Part shown: piece after piece, positions 38,172 through 46,574 of the stretch | Layout: every line of letters starts with the position of its first letter | Position numbering within the stretch: position 1 is the stretch's first letter | Assembly (NCBI RefSeq): GCF_007827695.1 | Contig: NZ_VITA01000007.1 | Span: 124,001-188,000, forward strand | DNA from: Sinorhizobium medicae | GTDB lineage: Bacteria > Pseudomonadota > Alphaproteobacteria > Rhizobiales > Rhizobiaceae | DNA length: 64,000 nt | Direction: 5' to 3' | The notes under the pieces: generated by a model | Seen by the model: only the letters and a program-made list of their open reading frames with translations | Databases searched by the model: none | Told to the model about the DNA's origin: nothing | Made by a program: the position numbers and the translations under genes

Positions 38172-39623
38172 TCAACGGACGAGAATGTTCCTGAACTGCC
38201 AGGGGTCCTTCGCGTCGATATCTTCCGGAAACAGGCCGGGGCGGCCGTCAAGCGGCGTCCAGTCGGTATAATGCCCTTCGACGGGACCGAGATAGGGGAG
38301 CTGCACTTCGAGGCAGCGCTTGTAGTCCATTTCGTCGGCCTCGACGATGCCCGCCTTCGGGTTTTCCAGAGCCCAGACCATGCCGGCAAGAACGGCGCTC
38401 GTGACCTGCAGCCCGGTGGCGTTCTGGTAGGGCGCGATGCGCCTGGTTTCTTCCAGCGAAAGGCGCGAGCCGAACCAATATGCGTTCTTGGCGTGACCGT
38501 AGAGCAGCACGCCGAGCTCGTCGACGCCGTCTATCAGCTCATGCTCGTCCAGGACGTGCAGTTCAGGCTGTGCCTTGCCGCCGTTGCCGAACATTTCGTG
38601 CAGCGAAAGAACCGCGTCGTTGGCAGGGTGATAGGCGTAGTGGCAGGTCGGGCGGTAGACGACATCGCCGTTCTTGTCGCGGACGGTGAAGAAGTCGGCG
38701 ATCGAGATCGATTCGTTGTGCGTGACGAGGAATCCGTATTGCGGACCGGGCGTCGGGCACCAGCTGCGCACGCGGGTATTGGCACCCGGCTGCTCCAGGT
38801 AGATCGCCGCCTTGCAGCCCTTTTTGTGCTTCTTGGCGTTTTTCGGCATCCAGTTCTCGTGGGTGCCCCAGCCGAGTTCGGCTGGCTGCAGCCCTTCAGA
38901 GATGAAACCTTCGACGGACCAGGTGTTCCAGAATACGTTGAGGGGCTTCGGGTGCTTGGCGCGCTGGGTGTCGCGCTCGGCGATATGAACGCCCTTGACG
39001 CCCGCTTTCTTCATCAGCTTCGCCCAGCCATCGCGGTCGTCCTGGTGAGGCTCATCGTATTTCAGGCCGAGATCGTCGGCGAGGTTGAGCAGGGCCTTTT
39101 TGACGAACCAGGAAACCATGCCCGGATTGGCGCCGCAGGTCGAAACGGCAGTCGTGCCGCCCGGGTTCTTCTCCTTCTCGCGGCGGACCGTTTCGCGCAA
39201 CGCATAATTCGTGCGTGCCGCGTTGTCCTTTTCGGCGTCGAAGTAGAAACCCAGCCAGGGTTCGACGACCGTGTCCACGTAGAGCACGTCCAGCTTGCGG
39301 CAAAGCTTGATGAGGTCGAGCGAAGAGGTGTCGACCGAGAGATTGACGCAGAAGCCCTGGCCGCCGCCTTCGGTCAGAAGCGGCTTCAGCAGCTCTTTGT
39401 AGTTGTCCTTGGTTACCGCTGCGCGCACGTGCCGGACGCCGTGACGCGCGAATATCTCCGTGTCCTTGGCGTCCTCACGGGGCTCCACCACGATCAGCCG
39501 GCTCTTGTCGTATCTGAAGTGGCGCTCGATCAGCGGCAAGGTACCATGACCGATCGAACCGAAGCCGATCATCACGATGGGACCGGTGATCTCACCGTAA
39601 ACCGGATAGGTGGTGTCTGCCAT
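38172..39623 (-). CDS. hss: Homospermidine synthase
   Basis: 483 residues. N-terminal Rossmann motif GFGSIGHGTLPL and the family body (CVNLSVDTSSLDL, VSTCGANPGMVSWF) match bacterial homospermidine synthase. The enzyme makes sym-homospermidine from putrescine with NAD as internal hydride carrier, the main polyamine of many rhizobia. The ATG at 39623 follows AGGAGAAAGAC; an in-frame upstream extension of 31 codons is ignored. It has its own terminator, so it is monocistronic. The 405-bp upstream gap (39624-40028) holds repeat copy B and no gene I can support. Confidence 0.93.
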   Translation of the reverse strand: MADTTYPVYGEITGPIVMIGFGSIGHGTLPLIERHFRYDKSRLIVVEPREDAKDTEIFARHGVRHVRAAVTKDNYKELLKPLLTEGGGQGFCVNLSVDTSSLDLIKLCRKLDVLYVDTVVEPWLGFYFDAEKDNAARTNYALRETVRREKEKNPGGTTAVSTCGANPGMVSWFVKKALLNLADDLGLKYDEPHQDDRDGWAKLMKKAGVKGVHIAERDTQRAKHPKPLNVFWNTWSVEGFISEGLQPAELGWGTHENWMPKNAKKHKKGCKAAIYLEQPGANTRVRSWCPTPGPQYGFLVTHNESISIADFFTVRDKNGDVVYRPTCHYAYHPANDAVLSLHEMFGNGGKAQPELHVLDEHELIDGVDELGVLLYGHAKNAYWFGSRLSLEETRRIAPYQNATGLQVTSAVLAGMVWALENPKAGIVEADEMDYKRCLEVQLPYLGPVEGHYTDWTPLDGRPGLFPEDIDAKDPWQFRNILVR

Positions 39624-39759
39624 TTTTGTCTTTCTCCTGAGAAAACGTCCCTGTGCGGTACCTTGGATGCGCGCGAAAGCGAGCCTCGACTTCCTGGCGG
39701 GCCTGCATGGCGTCAAATCGGAAACGATTCAAGGACGTCTCATGCGGGCAACGCAAGTG

Positions 39760-39803
39760 CTGCTGCGGCTTTTGCGCGTCTGGATCGGCGCGCGGCGCTG
39801 TAG
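39760..39803. repeat. Interspersed palindromic repeat, copy B
   Basis: Palindrome with GCGCGTCT facing GGCGCGCGGC and a terminal GCTGTAG. It is the second copy of the element at 37997-38042, so the pair brackets the hss gene. Confidence 0.5.
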
Positions 39804-40028
39804 AGCATAGTTTCCTGTCACAATAAAGAGCCGGGCCGTCAACCCGCACTTGAGTCTGTGCTTAACCGGCGATCTCCGAGGGGGGCAGCGACCGAAGCCG
39901 TGCGTTCTCGACCTGACCCTCTCGGCTGTCGTTTCGCACGGCAGCTTGCCACAAGCATTACGTGCTATAGCTTCAACTGAGCTGGCCGCTTCGCAGAGCG
40001 ACCTTTATGTTGGTGGAGCAGACCGACC

Positions 40029-40979
40029 GTGACTGGTGATCACCTCAAGGCCCTGCTGGGCCTGCAAGCCGCAACACCGGTGTTGATCGCGCTTTATGAT
40101 CCGCAGGATCGGTTGCGCTACGCCAATGAGGCCTTTCGGTCCGCCTACCATGTCGGGAAGGACGAGGCGCCGACCTGGGCGGAAATCATGCGTCGCAACC
40201 ATGCCGCGGGCAGGGGTACCGTGCTCGAGACCGACGACCTCGAAGGCTGGATCGCCGCAACGCTCCACAGGCGCGGCAAGGTGCCCTTTCGCACGGTCGA
40301 GACCGACCTGCATGACGGTCGCTGGCTTTTGATGACGGAGACCGTGGATCAGAAGGGCTGGATGCTCTGCATCGCTTCCGGCATCACCGATGTACGCGCA
40401 GGGGAGCGCAAGCTTCGCCAGGACCGCGACTTTGCCCTGAGAGCCTCACAGGTGGACGATCTCACCAGTCTACCCAATCGGCGTTACACAATGGAGAGAC
40501 TCAAGGAGTTCATCCAGAACTGCGCCGAAAACCCGCACATGTGGGGATGCGTGGCGATCATCGATATCGACTATTTCAAGGCGATCAATGATCGCTTCGG
40601 CCATTACCGGGGCGATGAAGTGCTGCTCGACTTTGCCCGCCAGATGCAGGAATTCGTCCGGCGCTCCGACTGCTTCGGCCGCATCGGCGGCGAAGAGTTC
40701 ATGCTGATCCTGCCCGACACCACCGTCAGCGAAGCCAATCTCATCCTCGACCGGCTGCTGGACAAGATCCGGAGCGCGAGGCCGCTGTCGAACATACCGG
40801 AGTTCTTCTACACCTGTTCGGTCGGGCTTGCTGAATACCGCGAGGGCGACAGTGTCGGCGACATCTATTCGCGCGCGGACGCGGCGCTTTATATCGCCAA
40901 GCGCGAAGGTCGCGATCGCGTAAGTCGCTTTACGCTGCCTGGATCAGGCGATGAGTTCAGCCCGGATCAGACCCCTTAA
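40029..40979 (+). CDS. Diguanylate cyclase with N-terminal PAS domain
   Basis: 316 residues. A PAS-like sensor region (about 10-125) precedes a GGDEF domain (about 150-305). The active site is intact (RIGGEEF), and an RxxD inhibitory site (RRSD) sits five residues before it, so the enzyme should make c-di-GMP and be feedback-inhibited. No membrane segment is visible, so the input is cytoplasmic. The start is a GTG at 40029 with GGTGGAG upstream. Its 3' end overlaps the converging pabC-like gene by 36 bp. Confidence 0.9.
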   Translation: MTGDHLKALLGLQAATPVLIALYDPQDRLRYANEAFRSAYHVGKDEAPTWAEIMRRNHAAGRGTVLETDDLEGWIAATLHRRGKVPFRTVETDLHDGRWLLMTETVDQKGWMLCIASGITDVRAGERKLRQDRDFALRASQVDDLTSLPNRRYTMERLKEFIQNCAENPHMWGCVAIIDIDYFKAINDRFGHYRGDEVLLDFARQMQEFVRRSDCFGRIGGEEFMLILPDTTVSEANLILDRLLDKIRSARPLSNIPEFFYTCSVGLAEYREGDSVGDIYSRADAALYIAKREGRDRVSRFTLPGSGDEFSPDQTP

Positions 40980-41570
40980 GGAATTGCCGACATAGAGGCG
41001 GCCGCCGGCGAGGTCGGAGGGCTCCAGCCGCTCAACCCTTGCTCGCCGCCGGCAGATGAGCTCCGTGCGCAAAACGCCGGCGAGCAGGCCACAGGCGATC
41101 GGCGGCGTTTTCAAGTGGCCGCTGCCGTCATCGAGAAAGACAGAGGTGATCGTGCCTTCGCAGATATTGCCTCTTTCGTTGAGCAGGATCACCTCGTCGG
41201 CGTCCGCCGTGGAAAATTCGCGGCGTGCCTCCTCGTAGAGGCTCCGGCGCGTGGTCTTCATCCGGAGAAGCCGGTCGCTGGAATCGAGCCGCGACGAGGC
41301 GATCCGCACTCGCCATACCGCGTCCTCGGCAAGCGGCACGAAAGGCGCCGTGGTTACGTCGATGCTGCCGTCGCGGTCGAGTGTCAGGCGCACACGCAGC
41401 GGCGCTTGGGCGCCCGAAACAGCGCGGGCCAGCGCCGGCCCGGCTGCTGACGCATCCGCAAAACCGAGGCGCCTGGCGGAGCGCGTCAACCGCGCCAGAT
41501 GCAGCGGCAGCCGCGCAAAGCCATGCTCCGGTTCGTAGCGCAGCGTCTCGATCAGGGAAAAACCGATCAT
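40944..41570 (-). CDS. pabC: Aminodeoxychorismate lyase-like class IV aminotransferase
   Basis: 208 residues, short for the family (about 270). PLP-binding and strand motifs of class IV aminotransferases are present: KTTRRSLYEEAR (contains the PLP lysine), DEVILLNERGNICEGTITSVF and CGLLAGVLRTEL. It removes pyruvate from aminodeoxychorismate to give p-aminobenzoate for folate. The ATG overlaps the pabB stop by 4 bp, a coupled pair. The 3' 36 bp overlap the diguanylate cyclase gene on the other strand. Confidence 0.85.
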   Translation of the reverse strand: MIGFSLIETLRYEPEHGFARLPLHLARLTRSARRLGFADASAAGPALARAVSGAQAPLRVRLTLDRDGSIDVTTAPFVPLAEDAVWRVRIASSRLDSSDRLLRMKTTRRSLYEEARREFSTADADEVILLNERGNICEGTITSVFLDDGSGHLKTPPIACGLLAGVLRTELICRRRARVERLEPSDLAGGRLYVGNSLRGLIRAELIA

Positions 41571-42724
41571 CGAGCGATCTCCGCATCGCCGACGGCGAAA
41601 CGGGCCTTCAGCAGGCATTCTTCGTATTCCGCCTCGGCCGTCGAATCGAAGACGATGCCACCGCCGACATTGAACACCGCCTCCCCCCCGGGGAAAAGGG
41701 AAATGGTGCGGATCGCGACGCTGAAGCGCATCGCCCCGTCCGGCGCGATGTAGCCGATCGCGCCACAATAGGCGTCGCGCGGGCCGGACTCCAGGTCGTG
41801 AAGAATTTCCATGGCCCGCATCTTCGGCGCGCCGGTAACGGAGCCGCAGGGAAAGAGTGCGGCGAAGATGTCGGCGATGCCGATGTCCGTCAGAAGCTTC
41901 GCCCTGACATGGCTCACCATCTGATGGACCGTCGGATAGGTCTCGATATCGAAGAGTTTAGGCACGTCGAGCGTGCCGACTTCGGTGACGCGGGAGATGT
42001 CGTTGCGCAGAAGGTCGACGATCATGCGGTTTTCGGCTTGCGTCTTCTCGTCGGCGCGCATCGCCGCGATGATCGCATCATCTTCCTTAGGGCTCGCGCC
42101 GCGCCGCGCCGTGCCCTTCATCGGGTGCGTTTCGATCCAGCCCTCGGCATCGACCCGGAAGAAAAGCTCGGGTGAGCGCGACAGCAGCACTGGGCCGTCG
42201 AGGGCGACGAGTGCGCCGTATCTCACCGGCTGACGCTCGATGAGCGACCAGAAGGCGGCAAGCGGATCGCCGGACCAGCGCGCTTGGATCGGCATGGTCA
42301 GGTTCGCCTGGTAGCAATCGCCCTGGCGCAGATGCCGGTGCAGCCTTTCGAAGCGCTGGCGATAAGCAGGAAAATCCCAGCCGGCGCGAGGCTCCAGGAG
42401 GAAGGGTTCGTTTTCGCTGCGCCGCCGCGCCACGGCAAGCGCATGGTCCTCCGCCGGCGCGTCGAAGACCCCGAATGACATCAGCGGCGTTTCCCGGTTC
42501 TCCGGCGCGAAGGGGGCCAGCTTCGTCTCGAAAAGATGCCCCGCTTCATAGGCCATGAAGCCCGCGATCCATTTTCCCGCACGATGGGCCGCTTCGATTT
42601 CACCAAGGCCGCGGTGAAACTCAGCCCTCGTCCGGGCCGTGACGACGCGCAAAGGGTCGGCGAAAACCGTGGTGCGGTTCTCGCTGTCGTCCCGGAAGAG
42701 GACATAGGGCGCGTGTTCGATCAT
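41567..42724 (-). CDS. pabB: Aminodeoxychorismate synthase component I
   Basis: 385 residues of the chorismate-binding fold: YQANLTMPI, SRSPELFF, THPMKGTARRG, ENRMIVDLLRND, PCGSVTGAPKMRAMEI and GAIGYIAPDG. It converts chorismate to aminodeoxychorismate using ammonia from PabA, which is not encoded nearby. The protein is shorter at the N-terminus than E. coli PabB but begins as a normal family member. pabC follows with a 4-bp overlap, so the two steps to p-aminobenzoate are co-expressed. Confidence 0.93.
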   Translation of the reverse strand: MIEHAPYVLFRDDSENRTTVFADPLRVVTARTRAEFHRGLGEIEAAHRAGKWIAGFMAYEAGHLFETKLAPFAPENRETPLMSFGVFDAPAEDHALAVARRRSENEPFLLEPRAGWDFPAYRQRFERLHRHLRQGDCYQANLTMPIQARWSGDPLAAFWSLIERQPVRYGALVALDGPVLLSRSPELFFRVDAEGWIETHPMKGTARRGASPKEDDAIIAAMRADEKTQAENRMIVDLLRNDISRVTEVGTLDVPKLFDIETYPTVHQMVSHVRAKLLTDIGIADIFAALFPCGSVTGAPKMRAMEILHDLESGPRDAYCGAIGYIAPDGAMRFSVAIRTISLFPGGEAVFNVGGGIVFDSTAEAEYEECLLKARFAVGDAEIAR

Positions 42725-42776
42725 TGAGGTCGGTCGCTGTCAAACTCGGTCCGACGGGGCTGATTGCCCGAGCGGG

Positions 42777-44660
42777 TTACGCCTTATCAAGCGCCTCCAG
42801 TTCGTCGATGAGCCCCTCAATCATCGACAGGCCCTGTGCCCAGAACGACGGATCGGCGGCGTCGAGCCCGAAGGGCGCCAGAAGTTCGGAATGATGCTTC
42901 GTTCCGCCCGCCTTCAGCATATCGAAATACTTCTCCTGGAAACCGCGCTCGGCGTTCTGATAGACGGCATAGAGGGAGTTTACGAGGCAATCACCGAAGG
43001 CATAGGCATAGACGTAGAAAGGCGAATGGATGAAGTGGGGAATATAGGCCCAGTAGGTCTCGTAACTCTCCGAAAGCCGGATCGCCGGGCCGAGGCTTTC
43101 GCTCTGCACCGACATCCATATGCGGCCGAGATCCTCGGCCGTCAGTTCGCCTTCCTTGCGGGCCGTATGCACTTTGCGTTCGAAATCGTAGAAGGCGATC
43201 TGCCGGACGACCGTGTTGATCATATCCTCGACCTTCTGCGCAAGCATCGCCTTTCGCTCGCGCCGGTCCTTCGTCCGGTCGAGGAGGGCGCGGAAAGTCA
43301 GCATCTCTCCGAAGACGGATGCGGTTTCCGCAAGTGTCAGGGGTGTCGAGGCCATCAGCGCGCCCTGCGCGCCGGCAAGGACCTGGTGGACGCCGTGTCC
43401 GAGCTCGTGGGCAAGCGTCATGACGTCGCGCGGCTTGCCCATATAATTGACGAGAACATAGGGGTGCACGGAAGGGACGGTCGGATGCGCGAAGGCGCCT
43501 GGCGCCTTGCCGGGGCGGACCGGCGCATCGATCCAGCCATCGTCGAAGAAGCGCCGGGCGATCGACGCCATTTCCGGGGCGAAGGCGTGATAGGCGGAAA
43601 GGACCGTATCCCTGGCATCGTTCCAGGGAATGAGCGCGTTCGGGGTCTCGGGCAGAGGAGCGTTCCGGTCCCAGAAATCCATCTGCTCCATGCCGAGCCA
43701 CTTGGCCTTCATCGCATAATACCGGTGCGAGAGGCGTGGATAGGCGGCCTTCACCGATGCGGCCAGAGCATCCACGACCTCGCGCTCCACGCGATTGGCG
43801 AGATGGCGGCTGTCGGCTATATCCTCGAATCCGCGCCAGCGGTCGGAGATTTCCTTGTCCTTCGCGAGCGTATTGGTGACGAGGGTGAAGGTGCGGATAT
43901 TTGCCTTGAAGGTTTCTGCGAGCGCGAGCGCGGCCTTCCTGCGCACCTCTACGGAGGAATCCTGCAGAAGGTTGAGCGTCACTTCCAGCGGCTGCTCCTT
44001 GCCGTCCACCGAAAAGGTCAGAGATGCGATCGTTTCGTCGAAGAGCCGGTTGAAGGCGTTTGCGCCAGTCATCGTTTTTTCAAGGAAGAGTTGCTCCAGC
44101 CTGTCGTCGAGCTGATAGGGCTTGTCCTTGCGCAGATCGAGAATCCACGGGGCATAGTGGGCGGCAAGGCCATCGGCCGCGAGTGCCGCATCGACGCGCT
44201 TGTCGTCGATGCGGTTGAGCTCCAGCGAGAAGAACAGGAGATGCGCCGAAATATCGGTAAGCTTCGACTGGATGTCGCCGTAGAGCTTGCCGTTCGCCGG
44301 ATTCGAAGTGTCGGAAAAATAGGTGAGCCCGGCAAACGAAGCGATGCGGCCCATGAGGTCGTCCAGTGCCTCGAACTCATTCACGGCGGCGCCGAGACCC
44401 TCATCACCCGTTCGGCCGGCGGCCTGGTCCAACTTGCCCTTCCACTTAGCCTCAAAGGCGACCGCGTCGGCCTCGGCCCTGGCGAGGTCGGAGCGGAATT
44501 CCTCGGAGGATGGCGAAAGGTAGAGGTCCGTTAGCCGCCAGGACGGCAGGTCGCCGAGTTCGGCCGGCGCCGAGGCTGCCTGATCAGCCCCGGAGTTCGC
44601 CAGCGCGGCACGCAGCAAAGTGGGCCCGGAGGCGGCGAGACGTGGCGAAGCGAATTTCAT
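42777..44660 (-). CDS. pepF: Oligoendopeptidase F (M3B metallopeptidase)
   Basis: 627 residues. The zinc site is HELGH (His418, Glu419, His422), with a downstream glutamate in LAETASVFGEML as third ligand. The N-terminal helical region matches oligopeptidase F. It degrades short peptides in the cytoplasm; no signal peptide is visible. The start at 44660 is preceded by GAGAGAAC; a second in-frame ATG ten codons upstream has no better site. It is divergent from the NtrC-type regulator. Confidence 0.94.
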   Translation of the reverse strand: MKFASPRLAASGPTLLRAALANSGADQAASAPAELGDLPSWRLTDLYLSPSSEEFRSDLARAEADAVAFEAKWKGKLDQAAGRTGDEGLGAAVNEFEALDDLMGRIASFAGLTYFSDTSNPANGKLYGDIQSKLTDISAHLLFFSLELNRIDDKRVDAALAADGLAAHYAPWILDLRKDKPYQLDDRLEQLFLEKTMTGANAFNRLFDETIASLTFSVDGKEQPLEVTLNLLQDSSVEVRRKAALALAETFKANIRTFTLVTNTLAKDKEISDRWRGFEDIADSRHLANRVEREVVDALAASVKAAYPRLSHRYYAMKAKWLGMEQMDFWDRNAPLPETPNALIPWNDARDTVLSAYHAFAPEMASIARRFFDDGWIDAPVRPGKAPGAFAHPTVPSVHPYVLVNYMGKPRDVMTLAHELGHGVHQVLAGAQGALMASTPLTLAETASVFGEMLTFRALLDRTKDRRERKAMLAQKVEDMINTVVRQIAFYDFERKVHTARKEGELTAEDLGRIWMSVQSESLGPAIRLSESYETYWAYIPHFIHSPFYVYAYAFGDCLVNSLYAVYQNAERGFQEKYFDMLKAGGTKHHSELLAPFGLDAADPSFWAQGLSMIEGLIDELEALDKA

Positions 44661-44858
44661 TGTCGGTTCTCTCGTTTTGGACAGGCCCAACCCTGAAGCG
44701 AGGCAACGGCATGGCTCCCATTGCTACCGCCGGCGATGGATAAAATGCAAGCATTTCTCAAAACAGGATGTTCAGCCGTTTGTGGGACGAATGGCTCGCA
44801 TGATTTGGCACATGAGGTTTGCCAACAGTACCCCGCATGTCCCAGGCAGGAGGCTTTC

Positions 44859-46394
44859 GTGACAGCTCATATTCTTGTCATCGACGACGATCCGGTGCAG
44901 CGGCGGCTGCTGACGAACATGATCGAGCGGCTCGGCCATGTCGCGCATCTCGCCGACAACGGGCGCAGCGGGCTGGAGCTCATGCAGCGCAAGGGTGGCA
45001 TCATCAATGTCATTCTGCTCGATCTCCTGATGCCGGGAATGAACGGCCACAGCTTTCTGGAAGCGCTCGCCGAGCGAGGCGTCGACACCCCCGTCATCGT
45101 ACAGACGGGGCAGGGGGGGATCGAAACAGTGGTTCAGGCGATGCAGGCCGGCGCCTTCGATTTCCTCGTCAAGCCCGTTTCGCCGGAGCGGCTGTCGATC
45201 GCCCTGGGTAACGCGCTGAAGATGGCGAGCCGAGACGGCAAGGTCAAAACCGCCCGGCGTCCACGCGGCGGGTCCGTCGGTTTCGACGATATCGTTTCGG
45301 CAAGCCCGGCGATGATCCGTGTCATCGATCTCGCACGCCGCGCCGCGCAGTCGAACATCCCGGTCGTGCTCGAAGGCGAATCGGGCGTCGGCAAGGAAAT
45401 GGTCGCCCGCGCAATCCAGGCGGCCAGCGATCGGGCGACGAAACCGTTCGTCACCGTGAACTGCGGGGCCATCCCCGGCAATCTCGTCGAGAGCATTCTC
45501 TTCGGCCATGAGAAGGGCGCGTTTACCGGCGCAAGCGAAAAGCACAGCGGCAAGTTCGTCGACGCCGATGGCGGCACGTTGTTTCTCGACGAGATCGGCG
45601 ACCTCCCGCTCGAGGTCCAGGTCAAGCTGTTGCGCGCCGTCCAACAGGGCGAGATCGAAACGGTCGGGGCTCGTCAGCCGCAGAAGGTGAATGTGCGGCT
45701 TATCTCGGCCACCAACAAGGACCTCATCAACGAGGTACGCGAGGGCCGGTTTCGCGAAGACCTCTACTATCGGCTGAACGTCTTCCCGATCACCATACCG
45801 GCGCTGCGCCGGCGCAAGGAGGACATCCCCGTTCTGGTCCGAGCCTTCGTCGAGCGCTTCGCCGCAGAGCAGAGGCTCGACCAGCGGCTGACGGTCTCGA
45901 ACGGTGCAATGGCGCTGCTGACATCCTATGACTGGCCGGGTAATATCCGGCAGCTCGAAAATGCGATCTTCCGCGCCGTCGTTCTCGCCGAAGGTCACGA
46001 ACTCACCGTCAGGGATTTTCCGCAGGTCGCCACCCAGATACCGGGATATATCGTTGCCGACCGGACCGGTCTCTCCTGGGGTGACGGCGGTCCGGAAGGC
46101 CGCACCGCGCCCGATCGGCCGGCCGCCGTGACGGCCGATGCCGGGGCACTGGAAACCGCACCTACCGATCAACGGGACGAACGCATTGAGAACGCAATAG
46201 CCAGCCTGAGCGAGGGCGGCGAGGTCAGGAAGCTCGCGGAGGTCGAGGAGGAGCTGATTCGCTTTGCCTTGAAATTCTACCGCGGCCAGATGAGCCAGGT
46301 TGCCCGCAAACTGGGAATCGGTCGATCGACCCTTTACCGCAAACTCAAGGATTACGGCATCGATCCCGACAATCCCTTGCGCGAGGCGGCATAA
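44859..46394 (+). CDS. NtrC-family sigma-54-dependent response regulator (orphan)
   Basis: 511 residues. A receiver domain (1-120) with phosphate acceptor Asp55 precedes an AAA+ domain (about 140-385) with Walker A GESGVGKE (173-180) and the sigma-54-contacting loop GAFTGA (220-225). A variable linker of about 60 residues leads to a Fis-type helix-turn-helix at the C-terminus (SQVARKLGIGRSTLYRKL). It should activate sigma-54 promoters when phosphorylated. No histidine kinase lies in the neighbourhood. The GTG at 44859 follows CAGGAGG and gives the family N-terminus TAHILVIDDD. Confidence 0.93.
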   Translation: MTAHILVIDDDPVQRRLLTNMIERLGHVAHLADNGRSGLELMQRKGGIINVILLDLLMPGMNGHSFLEALAERGVDTPVIVQTGQGGIETVVQAMQAGAFDFLVKPVSPERLSIALGNALKMASRDGKVKTARRPRGGSVGFDDIVSASPAMIRVIDLARRAAQSNIPVVLEGESGVGKEMVARAIQAASDRATKPFVTVNCGAIPGNLVESILFGHEKGAFTGASEKHSGKFVDADGGTLFLDEIGDLPLEVQVKLLRAVQQGEIETVGARQPQKVNVRLISATNKDLINEVREGRFREDLYYRLNVFPITIPALRRRKEDIPVLVRAFVERFAAEQRLDQRLTVSNGAMALLTSYDWPGNIRQLENAIFRAVVLAEGHELTVRDFPQVATQIPGYIVADRTGLSWGDGGPEGRTAPDRPAAVTADAGALETAPTDQRDERIENAIASLSEGGEVRKLAEVEEELIRFALKFYRGQMSQVARKLGIGRSTLYRKLKDYGIDPDNPLREAA

Positions 46395-46461
46395 AATCGA
46401 CGCATTCACACCTCATTTCCCGTGCAAATCGTTTGCCGCCGTTTAGACCTTGTTAGCAAAC

Positions 46462-46529
46462 TGTTCACTATATTATAAGGGGCGGTGAACACTGTGGCAT
46501 AATTGCCATGCTGTCACCTTATTTGACAG
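46462..46529. promoter_or_regulatory. Three consecutive inverted repeats upstream of the DUF882 gene
   Basis: TGTTCAC/GTGAACA (46462-46468 and 46485-46491), TGGCA/TGCCA (46495-46499 and 46504-46508) and CTGTCA/TGACAG (46511-46516 and 46524-46529) lie in an AT-rich stretch 46-113 bp before the start codon. Operator sites are likely, but no regulator is assigned. Confidence 0.45.
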
Positions 46530-46574
46530 TCATCTGAGACAGCAAAGCACGGTTGTCCGTCGGACGGGGATTGA

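Noticed and set aside
44806-44822. Sigma-54 promoter upstream of the NtrC-type gene (TGGCAC ... TTGC)
   Set aside because: The two elements are 2 bp too far apart for the -24/-12 geometry. The interval reads better as a TTGGCA/TGCCAA dyad (44805-44825).
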